Shown here in pieces: positions 1 to 8,737 of a DNA stretch of 64,000 bases (positions are counted from its first letter, which is position 1; every line of letters begins with the position of its first letter). The notes beneath the pieces were generated by a model. It was given only the letters and a program-made list of their open reading frames with translations. It did not search any database and was not told where the DNA came from. This DNA is from Clostridia bacterium. Its GTDB lineage: Bacteria > Bacillota > Clostridia > TANB77 > UBA1234. The translations under genes were made by a program, and so were the position numbers. The stretch is from positions 1 to 64,000 of the forward strand of contig CAAFRB010000058.1 in NCBI GenBank assembly GCA_900765095.1, in the 5' to 3' direction.

Positions 1-115
1 AGAGTTTTCGACCGAAAGGAAGAAAATCTCTCGCATAAATTAAAGTTTTTTTGTGTAATAGGAAAGAAAATTAATACATAAAAAGTTGCGAATTTGTTAC
101 TTTCCTATTACACAA
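1..115 (+). repeat. Intergenic repeat, copy A (cut by window edge)
   Basis: Copy of the modular hairpin repeat found about 11 times in the window. It has the beta hairpin (AGAGTTTTC ... GAAAATCTCT, 2-32), the linker CATAAATTAAAG, and the gamma palindrome with a perfect 16-bp inverted repeat at 51-66 and 100-115. The arms read TTGTGTAATAGGAAAG, whereas other copies read TTTATACAATAGGAAA, so both arms have changed together. The left end is lost at the window edge. Confidence 0.8.
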
Positions 116-239
116 GAAAATTTCTTATCTTCATCACATTTCAATTATAAGTTTAGTAATTTTCATTGTCAAGTTTATGCATTTTCATATTTACTATGTG
201 TATATTCGTATATTATAATATTTTTCGGGAGGAAGATTT

Positions 240-785
240 ATGAAAAAAGTTTATATCATCTTATCGCAATCTGGCACGTTTATTTCTAAGGCTCTAAAGT
301 TCTTTTCGCATGATGAGTTTAACCATAGTTCGATTTGTATTGATGATTCGTTTGAAAGATTTTATTCTTTTGGGCGCTTGAAGATAAATAATCCTTTATG
401 CGGAGGATTTTTGATTGAGAATGCTTTTACTCATGTATTTGGAAAGTTTAAAGAAATTCCTTGTATGATTTTGGAGCTTGCTGTTACGGATGAGCAATTT
501 GATATAATTGAGAAAACATTAGATGGCTTTATAGCAGAGCCTTCTAAGTATAAATATGATTTTGCGAATGTTATTTTGGCAAAAACTCCTTTTTCTGTTG
601 AGCATGGAAATAAATATTTTTGCTCAGAATTCGTTGGTTATGTGCTTGAACAAGCTGGTATCAAGTCACCTAATGTTTTAACTAAAATTAGGCCATTAGA
701 ATTCACCAAAATTGAAGGTGTGAAAGTCATTTATAAAGGTGAATTAAAAAAATGGTGCAGTGAGAATTCTAAAAAAATATCTTAA
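240..785 (+). CDS. YiiX/YebB-like permuted NlpC/P60 papain-like hydrolase
   Basis: A 181-residue protein with the layout of permuted NlpC/P60 (YiiX/YebB-like) cysteine hydrolases. The histidine motif FNHSSI is near residues 27-32 and the cysteine motif KYFCSEFVGYVLEQAG near 125-141, so the His precedes the Cys as in the permuted branch. No signal peptide is visible, so it probably acts in the cytoplasm; the substrate cannot be read from sequence. The start is fixed by GGGAGGAAGATTT just upstream of the ATG. A TATAAT box at 214-219 may be its promoter. It converges on rpoC and they share a bidirectional terminator. Family assignment rests on the motif pair and length only. Confidence 0.75.
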   Translation: MKKVYIILSQSGTFISKALKFFSHDEFNHSSICIDDSFERFYSFGRLKINNPLCGGFLIENAFTHVFGKFKEIPCMILELAVTDEQFDIIEKTLDGFIAEPSKYKYDFANVILAKTPFSVEHGNKYFCSEFVGYVLEQAGIKSPNVLTKIRPLEFTKIEGVKVIYKGELKKWCSENSKKIS

Positions 786-832
786 ATATTTAGTCTCCAG
801 TATAACTGGTGGGTTCTTCTTAATACAAAATT

Positions 833-880
833 AACCCAAATTGCTAAACTTTTTTGTCTAACAATTTGGGTTTCTTTATT
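833..880. terminator. Bidirectional intrinsic terminator between the hydrolase gene and rpoC
   Basis: Perfect 11-bp inverted repeat AACCCAAATTG (833-843) and CAATTTGGGTT (862-872), with T-rich sequence on the plus side and TTAATTTTGT on the minus side. It lies between two convergent genes. Confidence 0.8.
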
Positions 881-897
881 TATGTACGATATATTGA

Positions 898-3800
898 TTA
901 TTCTGTTACAACTTCCTCTTCTATTTTCTTAGGAACTGTATTTGCTGTTGGTTCATGTGTTACTGCATCTACTGGTTGCATTTCTCTATATTTCATTAAA
1001 CCTGTTCCAGCTGGTATTAGTTTACCAATAATAACGTTTTCTTTCAAACCTATTAATGGGTCTATCTTACCTTTTATTGCAGCTTCCGTTAATACTCTTG
1101 TTGTTTCCTGGAATGATGCTGCTGACAAGAATGAATCTGTTGCAAGAGAAGCTTTTGTTATACCTAACAAGATTCTCTTTCCTTCTGCAGGACGTTTTCC
1201 TTCTGCAATTGCCTTTTCATTCTCTTCCTCATAAGTAATTATGTCTACCATTGTTCCTGGAAGTAATGTTGTATCGCCACAATCTTCTATTTTAACCTTT
1301 CTAAGCATTTGTCTAATGATTGCTTCGATGTGTCTATCGTTTATATCAACACCTTGGCTTCTATAAACTTTTTGTACTTCTTGTACAATGTAATTTTGTA
1401 CGCCTTCAGCACCTTTTATTCTCATTATATCTTGTGGATATATTGAACCTTCTGTTATTGTGTCACCAGCTTCTACTTCATCTCCATCATGTACTACAAG
1501 TCTTGAGCCAAATGGTATCAAGTATGCTTTTGATTCTTCGTTGTTTGTTATAATTGCTTCTCTCTTCTTCTTTGTATCGCTTATTGTTACTTTACCAGCG
1601 ATATCAGAAATTATTGCAAGTCCCTTTGGTTTTCTAGCTTCAAACAACTCCTCAACTCTAGGAAGACCTTGTGTGATGTCTCCACCAGCAAGACCACCCA
1701 TGTGGAATGTTCTCATTGTAAGCTGTGTACCAGGTTCACCAATTGATTGTGCAGCTATGATACCAACTGCTTCACCAATGTTTACAACTTGTCTACCTGC
1801 AAGGTCATTACCATAACATTTAGCACAAACACCACGTTTTGCTCTACATGTAAGCAATGTTCTGATTTTTGCTTTTGTAACACCAGCTTTTACTACTGCG
1901 TCTGCCATTTTATCTGTTATTAGAGTGTTTCTAGCAATTATTACTTCTCCTGTTTCAGGATTTGTTATATCTTCTGCTGCGAATCTACCTGTTAATCTTT
2001 CTGCTAGTCCTTCTATTAATTCGTTTCCGTTCTTAATATCAGAAACCCACATTCCGTCTGTTGTTCCGCAGTCATCTTCTCTTACTATGATTTCTTGGCT
2101 GACATCAACAAGTCTTCTTGTTAAGTAACCAGAGTCAGCTGTACGAAGAGCTGTATCAACAAGTCCTTTTCTGGCACCATGGGCAGATACGAAATATTCT
2201 AGTACGTCCATTCCTTCTCTAAAGCATGAACGAATTGGAATTTCGATTGTTCTACCAGCTGTATCGGCCATAAGTCCTCTCATGGCAGCTAGCTGTCTTA
2301 TCTGTTTAATGTTACCACGAGCACCTGACGTAGCCATCATGTATATTGGGTTATCTTCTGTGAAGTTTGCTTCCATGGCATTTGTAATATCTTCAGTTGC
2401 TTTATCCCAAATTTTAATTACTGTATTGTATCTTTCTTCGTTTGAAATCAAACCTCTCTTATATTGTTTCGTTACTTCATCTACTTTTGCTTCTGATGCT
2501 GCAAGAATTTCTTTCTTTTCCTTTGGAACCATAACATCAGCAATTGATACTGTTATTGCACCTTTTGTTGAATATTTGTATCCTAATGCTTTTATGCTAT
2601 CCAATAATTCTGCTGTAACACTTAAATCATGTACCTTAATACATGCTGCAATAATCTTTCCTATTGTTTTTTTCGTTACAGGGAAATTAATTTCTAGTGC
2701 GAATGTATTTTCTGGATTTGTTCTATCTACTAATCCTAAATCTTGTGGTACAGCTTCATTGAATATAATCTTACCGATTGTTGTTTCAATGATACCATGT
2801 TTCATTTCACCATCAATTTCTTTATACATTCTGACTTTTATCTTTGCATGTATATCTATATCTCCGCCTTGATATGCCATCATAGCTTCGTCTTTATCTT
2901 TGAAAATCATGCCTTCGCCTTTTACTCCAGCTCTGTCAATTGTTAGATAGTATGAACCTAAAATCATATCCTGTGTTGGAACTGTGACTGGCTTTCCATC
3001 TTGTGGTTTTAACAAGTTGTTAGCTGATAACATTAAGTATCTTGCTTCTGCTTGAGCTTCTGGTGTTAATGGAAGGTGAACAGCCATCTGGTCCCCATCG
3101 AAGTCAGCGTTGAACGCCGTACATACAAGTGGGTGTAGCTTTATAGCTCTACCTTCTATTAATACTGGTTCGAATGCTTGAATACCTAATCTGTGAAGTG
3201 TTGGAGCACGGTTTAGCATAACTGGGTGGTCTTTAATTACGTACTCTAATACATCCCAAACTTCTGGTTTTAATCTCTCTACCATTCTCTTTGCATTCTT
3301 TATGTTGTGAGCAATTCCTCTTGATACAAGCTCTTTCATAACGAATGGTTTGAACAATTCAACTGCCATTTCTTTTGGTAGTCCACATTGATAGATTTTT
3401 AGTTCTGGTCCTACAACTATAACTGAACGTCCCGAATAGTCAACACGTTTACCTAGTAGGTTTTGTCTAAATCTACCTTGTTTACCTTTTAACATATCTG
3501 ATAATGATTTTAAAGCTCTATTTCCAGGTCCTGTAACAGGTCTGCCTCTTCTACCATTATCTATCAAGCTATCTACAGCTTCTTGAAGCATTCTCTTTTC
3601 GTTTCTAACGATTATTTCTGGTGCCCCAAGTTCTAGTAATCTTTTCAATCTGTTATTTCTGTTTATTATTCTTCTATATAGATCGTTTATATCTGATGTT
3701 GCAAATCTTCCACCATCTAGTTGAACCATTGGTCTTAAATCTGGTGGTATTACTGGCAATACATCAAGAATCATCCACTCTGGTTTGTTGCCTGAAAGTC

Positions 3801-4452
3801 TAAAGCTATCAACTGTTTCAAGTCTTTTTATTATTTTAGCTTTCTTTTGACCGTTAGCTGTTTCTAATTCTTTTCTTAGATCTGCTGCAAGTTTTTCTAC
3901 ATCTATTTCTTGTAGCATCTCTTTGATTATTTCGGCTCCCATACCTACTCTAAATGCTTTTTCACCATATTGTTCAACGTAATCTCTATATTCTTTTTCT
4001 GAAATTACTTGTCCTTTTACTAGTGCTGTATCGCCTGGATCTGCTACTATATATGCTGCAAAGTATAATACTTTTTCAAGAGCTCTTGGTGCTATATCTA
4101 GCATTAATCCAAGTCTACTTGGTATTCCTTTAAAATACCAAATATGTGAAACTGGAGCTGCTAGCTCTATGTGTCCCATTCTTTCTCTTCTAACTTTTGA
4201 TTTTGTAACTTCTACGCCACATCTATCACAAACAATTCCTTTATATCTAGCTCTTTTATATTTTCCACAATGACATTCCCAATCTTTTGTAGGTCCAAAT
4301 ATTTTTTCGCAGAACAAACCATCACGTTCTGGTTTTAATGTTCTATAGTTAATAGTTTCTGGTTTCTTTACCTCACCTTTAGACCATTCTCTTATTTTTT
4401 CAGGAGATGCAAGGCCTATTTTAATACGGTCAAACACTTCTAAATCAACCAT
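898..4452 (-). CDS. rpoC: DNA-directed RNA polymerase subunit beta'
   Basis: Beta' subunit of RNA polymerase, 1184 residues, typical of Clostridia. The N-terminal zinc ribbon (CHCGKYK ... CDRCG) is near residues 60-80. The catalytic magnesium loop NADFDGDQM is near 448-456. A second zinc site (CRAKRGVCAKCYG) is near 870-880. It starts 40 bp after rpoB, so the two are co-transcribed. No in-frame CGG codon was found in its 1184 codons by eye. It ends against the bidirectional terminator at 833-880. Confidence 0.99.
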   Translation of the reverse strand: MVDLEVFDRIKIGLASPEKIREWSKGEVKKPETINYRTLKPERDGLFCEKIFGPTKDWECHCGKYKRARYKGIVCDRCGVEVTKSKVRRERMGHIELAAPVSHIWYFKGIPSRLGLMLDIAPRALEKVLYFAAYIVADPGDTALVKGQVISEKEYRDYVEQYGEKAFRVGMGAEIIKEMLQEIDVEKLAADLRKELETANGQKKAKIIKRLETVDSFRLSGNKPEWMILDVLPVIPPDLRPMVQLDGGRFATSDINDLYRRIINRNNRLKRLLELGAPEIIVRNEKRMLQEAVDSLIDNGRRGRPVTGPGNRALKSLSDMLKGKQGRFRQNLLGKRVDYSGRSVIVVGPELKIYQCGLPKEMAVELFKPFVMKELVSRGIAHNIKNAKRMVERLKPEVWDVLEYVIKDHPVMLNRAPTLHRLGIQAFEPVLIEGRAIKLHPLVCTAFNADFDGDQMAVHLPLTPEAQAEARYLMLSANNLLKPQDGKPVTVPTQDMILGSYYLTIDRAGVKGEGMIFKDKDEAMMAYQGGDIDIHAKIKVRMYKEIDGEMKHGIIETTIGKIIFNEAVPQDLGLVDRTNPENTFALEINFPVTKKTIGKIIAACIKVHDLSVTAELLDSIKALGYKYSTKGAITVSIADVMVPKEKKEILAASEAKVDEVTKQYKRGLISNEERYNTVIKIWDKATEDITNAMEANFTEDNPIYMMATSGARGNIKQIRQLAAMRGLMADTAGRTIEIPIRSCFREGMDVLEYFVSAHGARKGLVDTALRTADSGYLTRRLVDVSQEIIVREDDCGTTDGMWVSDIKNGNELIEGLAERLTGRFAAEDITNPETGEVIIARNTLITDKMADAVVKAGVTKAKIRTLLTCRAKRGVCAKCYGNDLAGRQVVNIGEAVGIIAAQSIGEPGTQLTMRTFHMGGLAGGDITQGLPRVEELFEARKPKGLAIISDIAGKVTISDTKKKREAIITNNEESKAYLIPFGSRLVVHDGDEVEAGDTITEGSIYPQDIMRIKGAEGVQNYIVQEVQKVYRSQGVDINDRHIEAIIRQMLRKVKIEDCGDTTLLPGTMVDIITYEEENEKAIAEGKRPAEGKRILLGITKASLATDSFLSAASFQETTRVLTEAAIKGKIDPLIGLKENVIIGKLIPAGTGLMKYREMQPVDAVTHEPTANTVPKKIEEEVVTE

Positions 4453-4492
4453 TTTTTTGCTCCTTTCTTATTATACAATCTTATGATTCTAA

Positions 4493-7400
4493 TTAGTCTA
4501 TATCTCCGTCATCATAATCATCATCTATAAATGCGTCCTCGTCGTCTGTGAATACTGGCTCATCTTCATCGCCAAAATCATCTTCATCTTCTTCATCTTC
4601 AATAGCATTTCCGTCTGAATCTTCTATGATCATTCCATCTTCTAAATCGGAGTCTGCAACTGGAAGTGTTATATTTGGAGTTGTTCCGTCGTCGTCAACG
4701 GCTTCTTTTAATTCAACTTCATTTTCATCATTTTGATTATATAATTTTATATCTAATCCTAAGCTTTGTAGTTCTTTTATCAATACTTTAAAGCTTTCTG
4801 GAATTCCTGGTTCTGGTATGTTTTCACCTTTTACTATAGCTTCATAAGTCTTCACTCTACCAACAACATCGTCTGATTTCATTGTTAAGATTTCTTGTAG
4901 TGTATATGCTGCACCATAAGCTTCAAGTGCCCACACTTCCATTTCACCAAATCTCTGTCCACCAAATTGTGCTTTACCACCAAGAGGTTGTTGTGTAACT
5001 AAGGCATAAGGTCCAGTTGAACGAGCGTGGATCTTGTCGTCTACTAAGTGGTGTAGTTTTAGCATATACATTATTCCGACTGTAACTTCATTATCAAATG
5101 GCTCACCTGTTCTTCCGTCATATAGTACTGTTTTTCCTGATGCTGGTAAACCTGCTTTTTGATACATTTCTTCGAAGTCAGCATCTTTTGCACCATCAAA
5201 TACTGGCGTTGCAACTTTAAATCCTAACGCTCTAGCTGCATAACCTAAATGTACTTCCAAAACCTGTCCAATGTTCATACGAGAAGGAACGCCAAGTGGG
5301 TTCAATACGATTTGTAGTGGTGTACCATCTGGTAAGAATGGCATATCTTCTTCTGGTAATATTCTTGAAATAACACCTTTATTACCATGACGTCCAGACA
5401 TTTTATCACCAACAGAAATCTTTCTCTTTTGAGCAATATATACTCTAATTACTTCGTTTACGCCTGTTCCTAGTTCGTCAGAATTTTCTTTTGTGAATTT
5501 CTTAACGTCTACTATGATACCAGCTTCTCCGTGTGGGCAACGCAATGATGTATCTCTAACTTCTCTTGATTTTTCACCAAAGATTGCACGTAATAATCTT
5601 TCTTCAGCTGTTAGTTCAGTTTCTCCCTTTGGAGTAACTTTACCAACTAGAATATCTCCTGGTCTAACTTCCGCACCAATTCTTATAATTCCTCTATCGT
5701 CTAAGTCTTTTAGTGCGTCATCACCAACGTTTGGAATATCTCTTGTTATTTCTTCAGGTCCTAATTTTGTATCCCTTGATTCGCAATCATATTCCTCTAT
5801 ATGTATAGATGTTAATACATCTTCTTTTACTAATTTTTCATTTATCAAGACAGCATCCTCGTAGTTGTAACCTTCCCATGTCATGAAACCTACTAAGATA
5901 TTTTTACCTAATGCAAGCTCTCCTTGGTCTGTTGATGGTCCATCACCAATTATATCTCCTGCACTAACCTTATCGCCTTTTTTTACTATTGGTCTTTGGT
6001 TTGAGCATGTACCTTGGTTTGAACGCTTGAATTTAATCAAATTATATTCATCTAGACCTTTTTTAGTTTTGATTGTTATCTTGTCTGATGTTACTTTTTC
6101 TACAACACCATCTTCTTTTGCAACTACACAAACACCAGAGTCTTTTGCTGTTCTGTATTCCATACCTGTACCAACTATTGGTGACTCAGTCTTAATTAGT
6201 GGAACTGCTTGACGTTGCATGTTTGATCCCATTAGCGCACGTTTTGCGTCGTCGTTTTCAAGGAATGGTATAAGTGCCGCAGCAACTGATACTAATTGTC
6301 TTGGAGATACATCCATCAAATCAACTTCATTTGGTCCAACCTCCAATAAATCTTCTCTATGTCTAACTTTAATCTTTGTATTTAAGAATTTTCCCTTTTT
6401 GTCTAGTGGCTCATTAGCCTGTGCAATTATGTAGTTGTCTTCTTCTTCTGCCGGGAAGTATCTGATTTCATCAGTAACAATACCCTTTTTCTTATCTACA
6501 ATTCTATATGGTGTTTCGATAAATCCATATTTATTAATTACAGCATAAGTTGAAAGTGATCCAATAAGACCAACGTTTGGTCCTTCTGGACTCTCTATAG
6601 GACATAATCTACCATAGTGTGAATGGTGAATATCTCTAACTTCAAATCCTGCTCTATCTCTTGATAAACCACCAGGTCCTAATGTTGAAATTCTTCTCTT
6701 GTGAGTAAGCTCGGTAAGTGGGTTGTTTTGATCCATGAATTGTGATAACTGGCTACTTCCAAAAAATTCTTTTATTGATGAAACAACTGGTTTGATGTTA
6801 ATCAATGATTGTGGTGTTACTATGTCTAAGTCTTGAACAGCCATTCTCTCTCTTACAACTCTTTCAAGTCTTGTTATTCCAATTCTAAATTGGTTTTGTA
6901 GCAATTCGCCTACGCATCTAACACGTCTATTTCCTAAATGGTCTATATCATCTGTATTACCGATTCCATGTGCCAAGTTTGTCAAGTAGTTTATTGCAGC
7001 TATCATATCTTCTTTAGTTATATGGTTTGGTAATAATCTATCATAATTTTCTTCAAGAGTTTTATACAAATCTTTCTCGTTTGTATCTGCTAATATTTCT
7101 TTAAGAACTGCATAATTAACTCTTTCTTCAATTCCTAGTTCAGATAAGTCACCGTCTACGAAACTACTTAGCCATACTGTTCCGTTACCTATAACGTTTA
7201 CGATTTTATCTTCAACTTTTACCTTAACTTCATTTACACCAGACTCTTGTATAGCTTCTGCTATTTCTGGAGTAATTTGCTTGTCTTTAGAAACAAGAAG
7301 CTCACCCGTTTCAGGGTTTACAACTTTTTCTGCTGCAATTTGTCCAGCAATTCTTGTTGCTAAAGACAATTTAGTATTATATTTAAAACGTCCAACTTTT

Positions 7401-8197
7401 GTTAAATCATATCTTCTTGGATCAAAGAACAAAGCTGTTAATAGGTTTTTAGCAGCTTCAACAGAAGGCATTTCACCTGGTCTTAATCTCTTATAAATTT
7501 CAATTAAAGCCTCATCCTCTGTTTTAATTGGATCTTTTTCAAGTGTTGCAACAATTCTCTCATCTTCGCCGAATAATTCAAGTATTTGGCTATCTGTTGC
7601 AATTCCAATTGCTCTCAAGAACAATGTGATTGGTAGCTTCCTAGCTTTATCAATTCTTATATTATAAATATCATTTGAATCCGTTTCAAGCTCTAACCAA
7701 GCTCCACGGTTTGGCATAATTGTGGCTGTATACAATTTCTTACCCAACTTATCGTAAGTTCTGTCATAATAACAACCTGGAGAACGAACCAACTGTGATA
7801 CTATAACTCTTTCTGCTCCGTTTATTATGAATGTACCATAATCAGTCATTACAGGGAAGTCACCCATAAATATTTCTTGCTCTTTTACTTCTCCTGTTTC
7901 TCTGTTGATAAGTCTAACTTTTACTTGTAATCTTGTAGCATAGGTAGTATTTCTTGCCTTTGACTCTTCAATTGTATACTTAGTTTCCTCACTAAAGTGA
8001 TAGTCAACAAATTCAAGTATAAGTTTTCCAGAATAATCTGTAATTGGTGAACACTCTGTTAGTACTTCCTTTAATCCTTTTTTAATAAACCAATTATAAG
8101 AATCCTTCTGTACTTGAATAAGGTTTGGCATTTCGATAACATCTTCTATGTTACCAAAGTACATTCTGCTAGTTTTTCCACTTTTAACTTCTCGCAT
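4493..8197 (-). CDS. rpoB: DNA-directed RNA polymerase subunit beta
   Basis: Beta subunit of RNA polymerase, 1234 residues. The rifampicin pocket segment (SQLSQFMDQNNPLTEL, then THKRRISTLGPGGL) is near 480-510 and looks wild type. The switch and lobe motif KMSGRHGNKGV is present near 935. The last 60 residues or so are an extended acidic tail dominated by Asp and Glu. No in-frame CGG codon was found. It starts the rpoB-rpoC operon after a roughly 315-nt leader. The usual rplK-rplA-rplJ-rplL genes are not upstream; a GH18/SLH gene is there instead. Confidence 0.99.
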   Translation of the reverse strand: MREVKSGKTSRMYFGNIEDVIEMPNLIQVQKDSYNWFIKKGLKEVLTECSPITDYSGKLILEFVDYHFSEETKYTIEESKARNTTYATRLQVKVRLINRETGEVKEQEIFMGDFPVMTDYGTFIINGAERVIVSQLVRSPGCYYDRTYDKLGKKLYTATIMPNRGAWLELETDSNDIYNIRIDKARKLPITLFLRAIGIATDSQILELFGEDERIVATLEKDPIKTEDEALIEIYKRLRPGEMPSVEAAKNLLTALFFDPRRYDLTKVGRFKYNTKLSLATRIAGQIAAEKVVNPETGELLVSKDKQITPEIAEAIQESGVNEVKVKVEDKIVNVIGNGTVWLSSFVDGDLSELGIEERVNYAVLKEILADTNEKDLYKTLEENYDRLLPNHITKEDMIAAINYLTNLAHGIGNTDDIDHLGNRRVRCVGELLQNQFRIGITRLERVVRERMAVQDLDIVTPQSLINIKPVVSSIKEFFGSSQLSQFMDQNNPLTELTHKRRISTLGPGGLSRDRAGFEVRDIHHSHYGRLCPIESPEGPNVGLIGSLSTYAVINKYGFIETPYRIVDKKKGIVTDEIRYFPAEEEDNYIIAQANEPLDKKGKFLNTKIKVRHREDLLEVGPNEVDLMDVSPRQLVSVAAALIPFLENDDAKRALMGSNMQRQAVPLIKTESPIVGTGMEYRTAKDSGVCVVAKEDGVVEKVTSDKITIKTKKGLDEYNLIKFKRSNQGTCSNQRPIVKKGDKVSAGDIIGDGPSTDQGELALGKNILVGFMTWEGYNYEDAVLINEKLVKEDVLTSIHIEEYDCESRDTKLGPEEITRDIPNVGDDALKDLDDRGIIRIGAEVRPGDILVGKVTPKGETELTAEERLLRAIFGEKSREVRDTSLRCPHGEAGIIVDVKKFTKENSDELGTGVNEVIRVYIAQKRKISVGDKMSGRHGNKGVISRILPEEDMPFLPDGTPLQIVLNPLGVPSRMNIGQVLEVHLGYAARALGFKVATPVFDGAKDADFEEMYQKAGLPASGKTVLYDGRTGEPFDNEVTVGIMYMLKLHHLVDDKIHARSTGPYALVTQQPLGGKAQFGGQRFGEMEVWALEAYGAAYTLQEILTMKSDDVVGRVKTYEAIVKGENIPEPGIPESFKVLIKELQSLGLDIKLYNQNDENEVELKEAVDDDGTTPNITLPVADSDLEDGMIIEDSDGNAIEDEEDEDDFGDEDEPVFTDDEDAFIDDDYDDGDID

Positions 8198-8359
8198 TTT
8201 TTCACCTCATCATTAAATTTAGTTAAATTTCAAAACTCTTACTAGCCACCACGTCAATCATTACCCCAACTACGTTCAAGATGCACGCGAATGTCAATTA
8301 TTTATTCATTTGTTTGGTATTAAAATAAATTTTTTAACATAAAAAGATTGTCAGTCAAA

Positions 8360-8500
8360 TTAGGGTTGAAAACAAAGATTTTATTAAACGACAAAAAGGC
8401 AATTAGCTCGTCCTCAAAAAAGACGCCAATTACCTTTCTAATTTACGCATTAAATTCTTTATTATTAACCGATAACCTTTTTATATTAATCAACCCTTAC
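8360..8500 (-). promoter_or_regulatory. rpoB leader region with mutually exclusive pairing potential
   Basis: Within the 8198-8514 leader, AGGGTTGA (minus strand, 8497-8490) is fully complementary to TCAACCCT (8369-8362). These two elements flank the terminator-like hairpin at 8392-8434. This allows a long-range closing stem around the hairpin and suggests attenuation. It does not resemble any leader family I can name. The rest of the leader up to the rpoB start holds no other clear feature. Confidence 0.4.
8392..8434 (-). terminator. Intrinsic terminator or attenuator in the rpoB leader
   Basis: On the minus strand, GGTAATTGGC pairs with GCTAATTGCC (10 bp, two G-T wobbles), extended by GTC/GAC, and is followed by TTTTTG. 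It lies about 80-120 nt downstream of the predicted rpoB transcription start and about 195 nt before the start codon. Confidence 0.65.
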
Positions 8501-8520
8501 TTAATACATTATCGTTAAAG

Positions 8521-8550
8521 ATTATAGCAGAATTTACATATATATGTCAA
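8521..8550 (-). promoter_or_regulatory. Sigma-A promoter for rpoBC
   Basis: On the minus strand, TTGACA (8550-8545), an 18-nt spacer and TATAAT (8526-8521). Both boxes are perfect consensus. Predicted start is near 8514, giving a leader of roughly 315 nt. Confidence 0.8.
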
Positions 8551-8737
8551 TAGTTTGCGAACATTTTCTTTTTACGTGTTATGTAAAGTACATTGCTGTT
8601 CAAGTTCTGTTTTTAATTCGTTTTTGGTGCTTTTCATAATTTACTTAATATTTCGCATAATCTGTGTAATTCTGTATTTATTTTATCATATTGAACTTTA
8701 TTGGCAGTATTAATTTAGCAGAATGAATGTAAGAGTT

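Noticed and set aside
481..490. TTACGGA motif also present in the first gene, as if it were a general error or shift signal
   Set aside because: There it reads GTT-ACG-GAT, CGG is out of phase and the protein is intact. So the sequence alone is not the trigger; codon phase is.
854..1234. Many plus-strand ORFs over rpoC, rpoB and the ribosomal genes
   Set aside because: They are antisense shadows of conserved minus-strand genes, with no ribosome binding sites or recognisable products.
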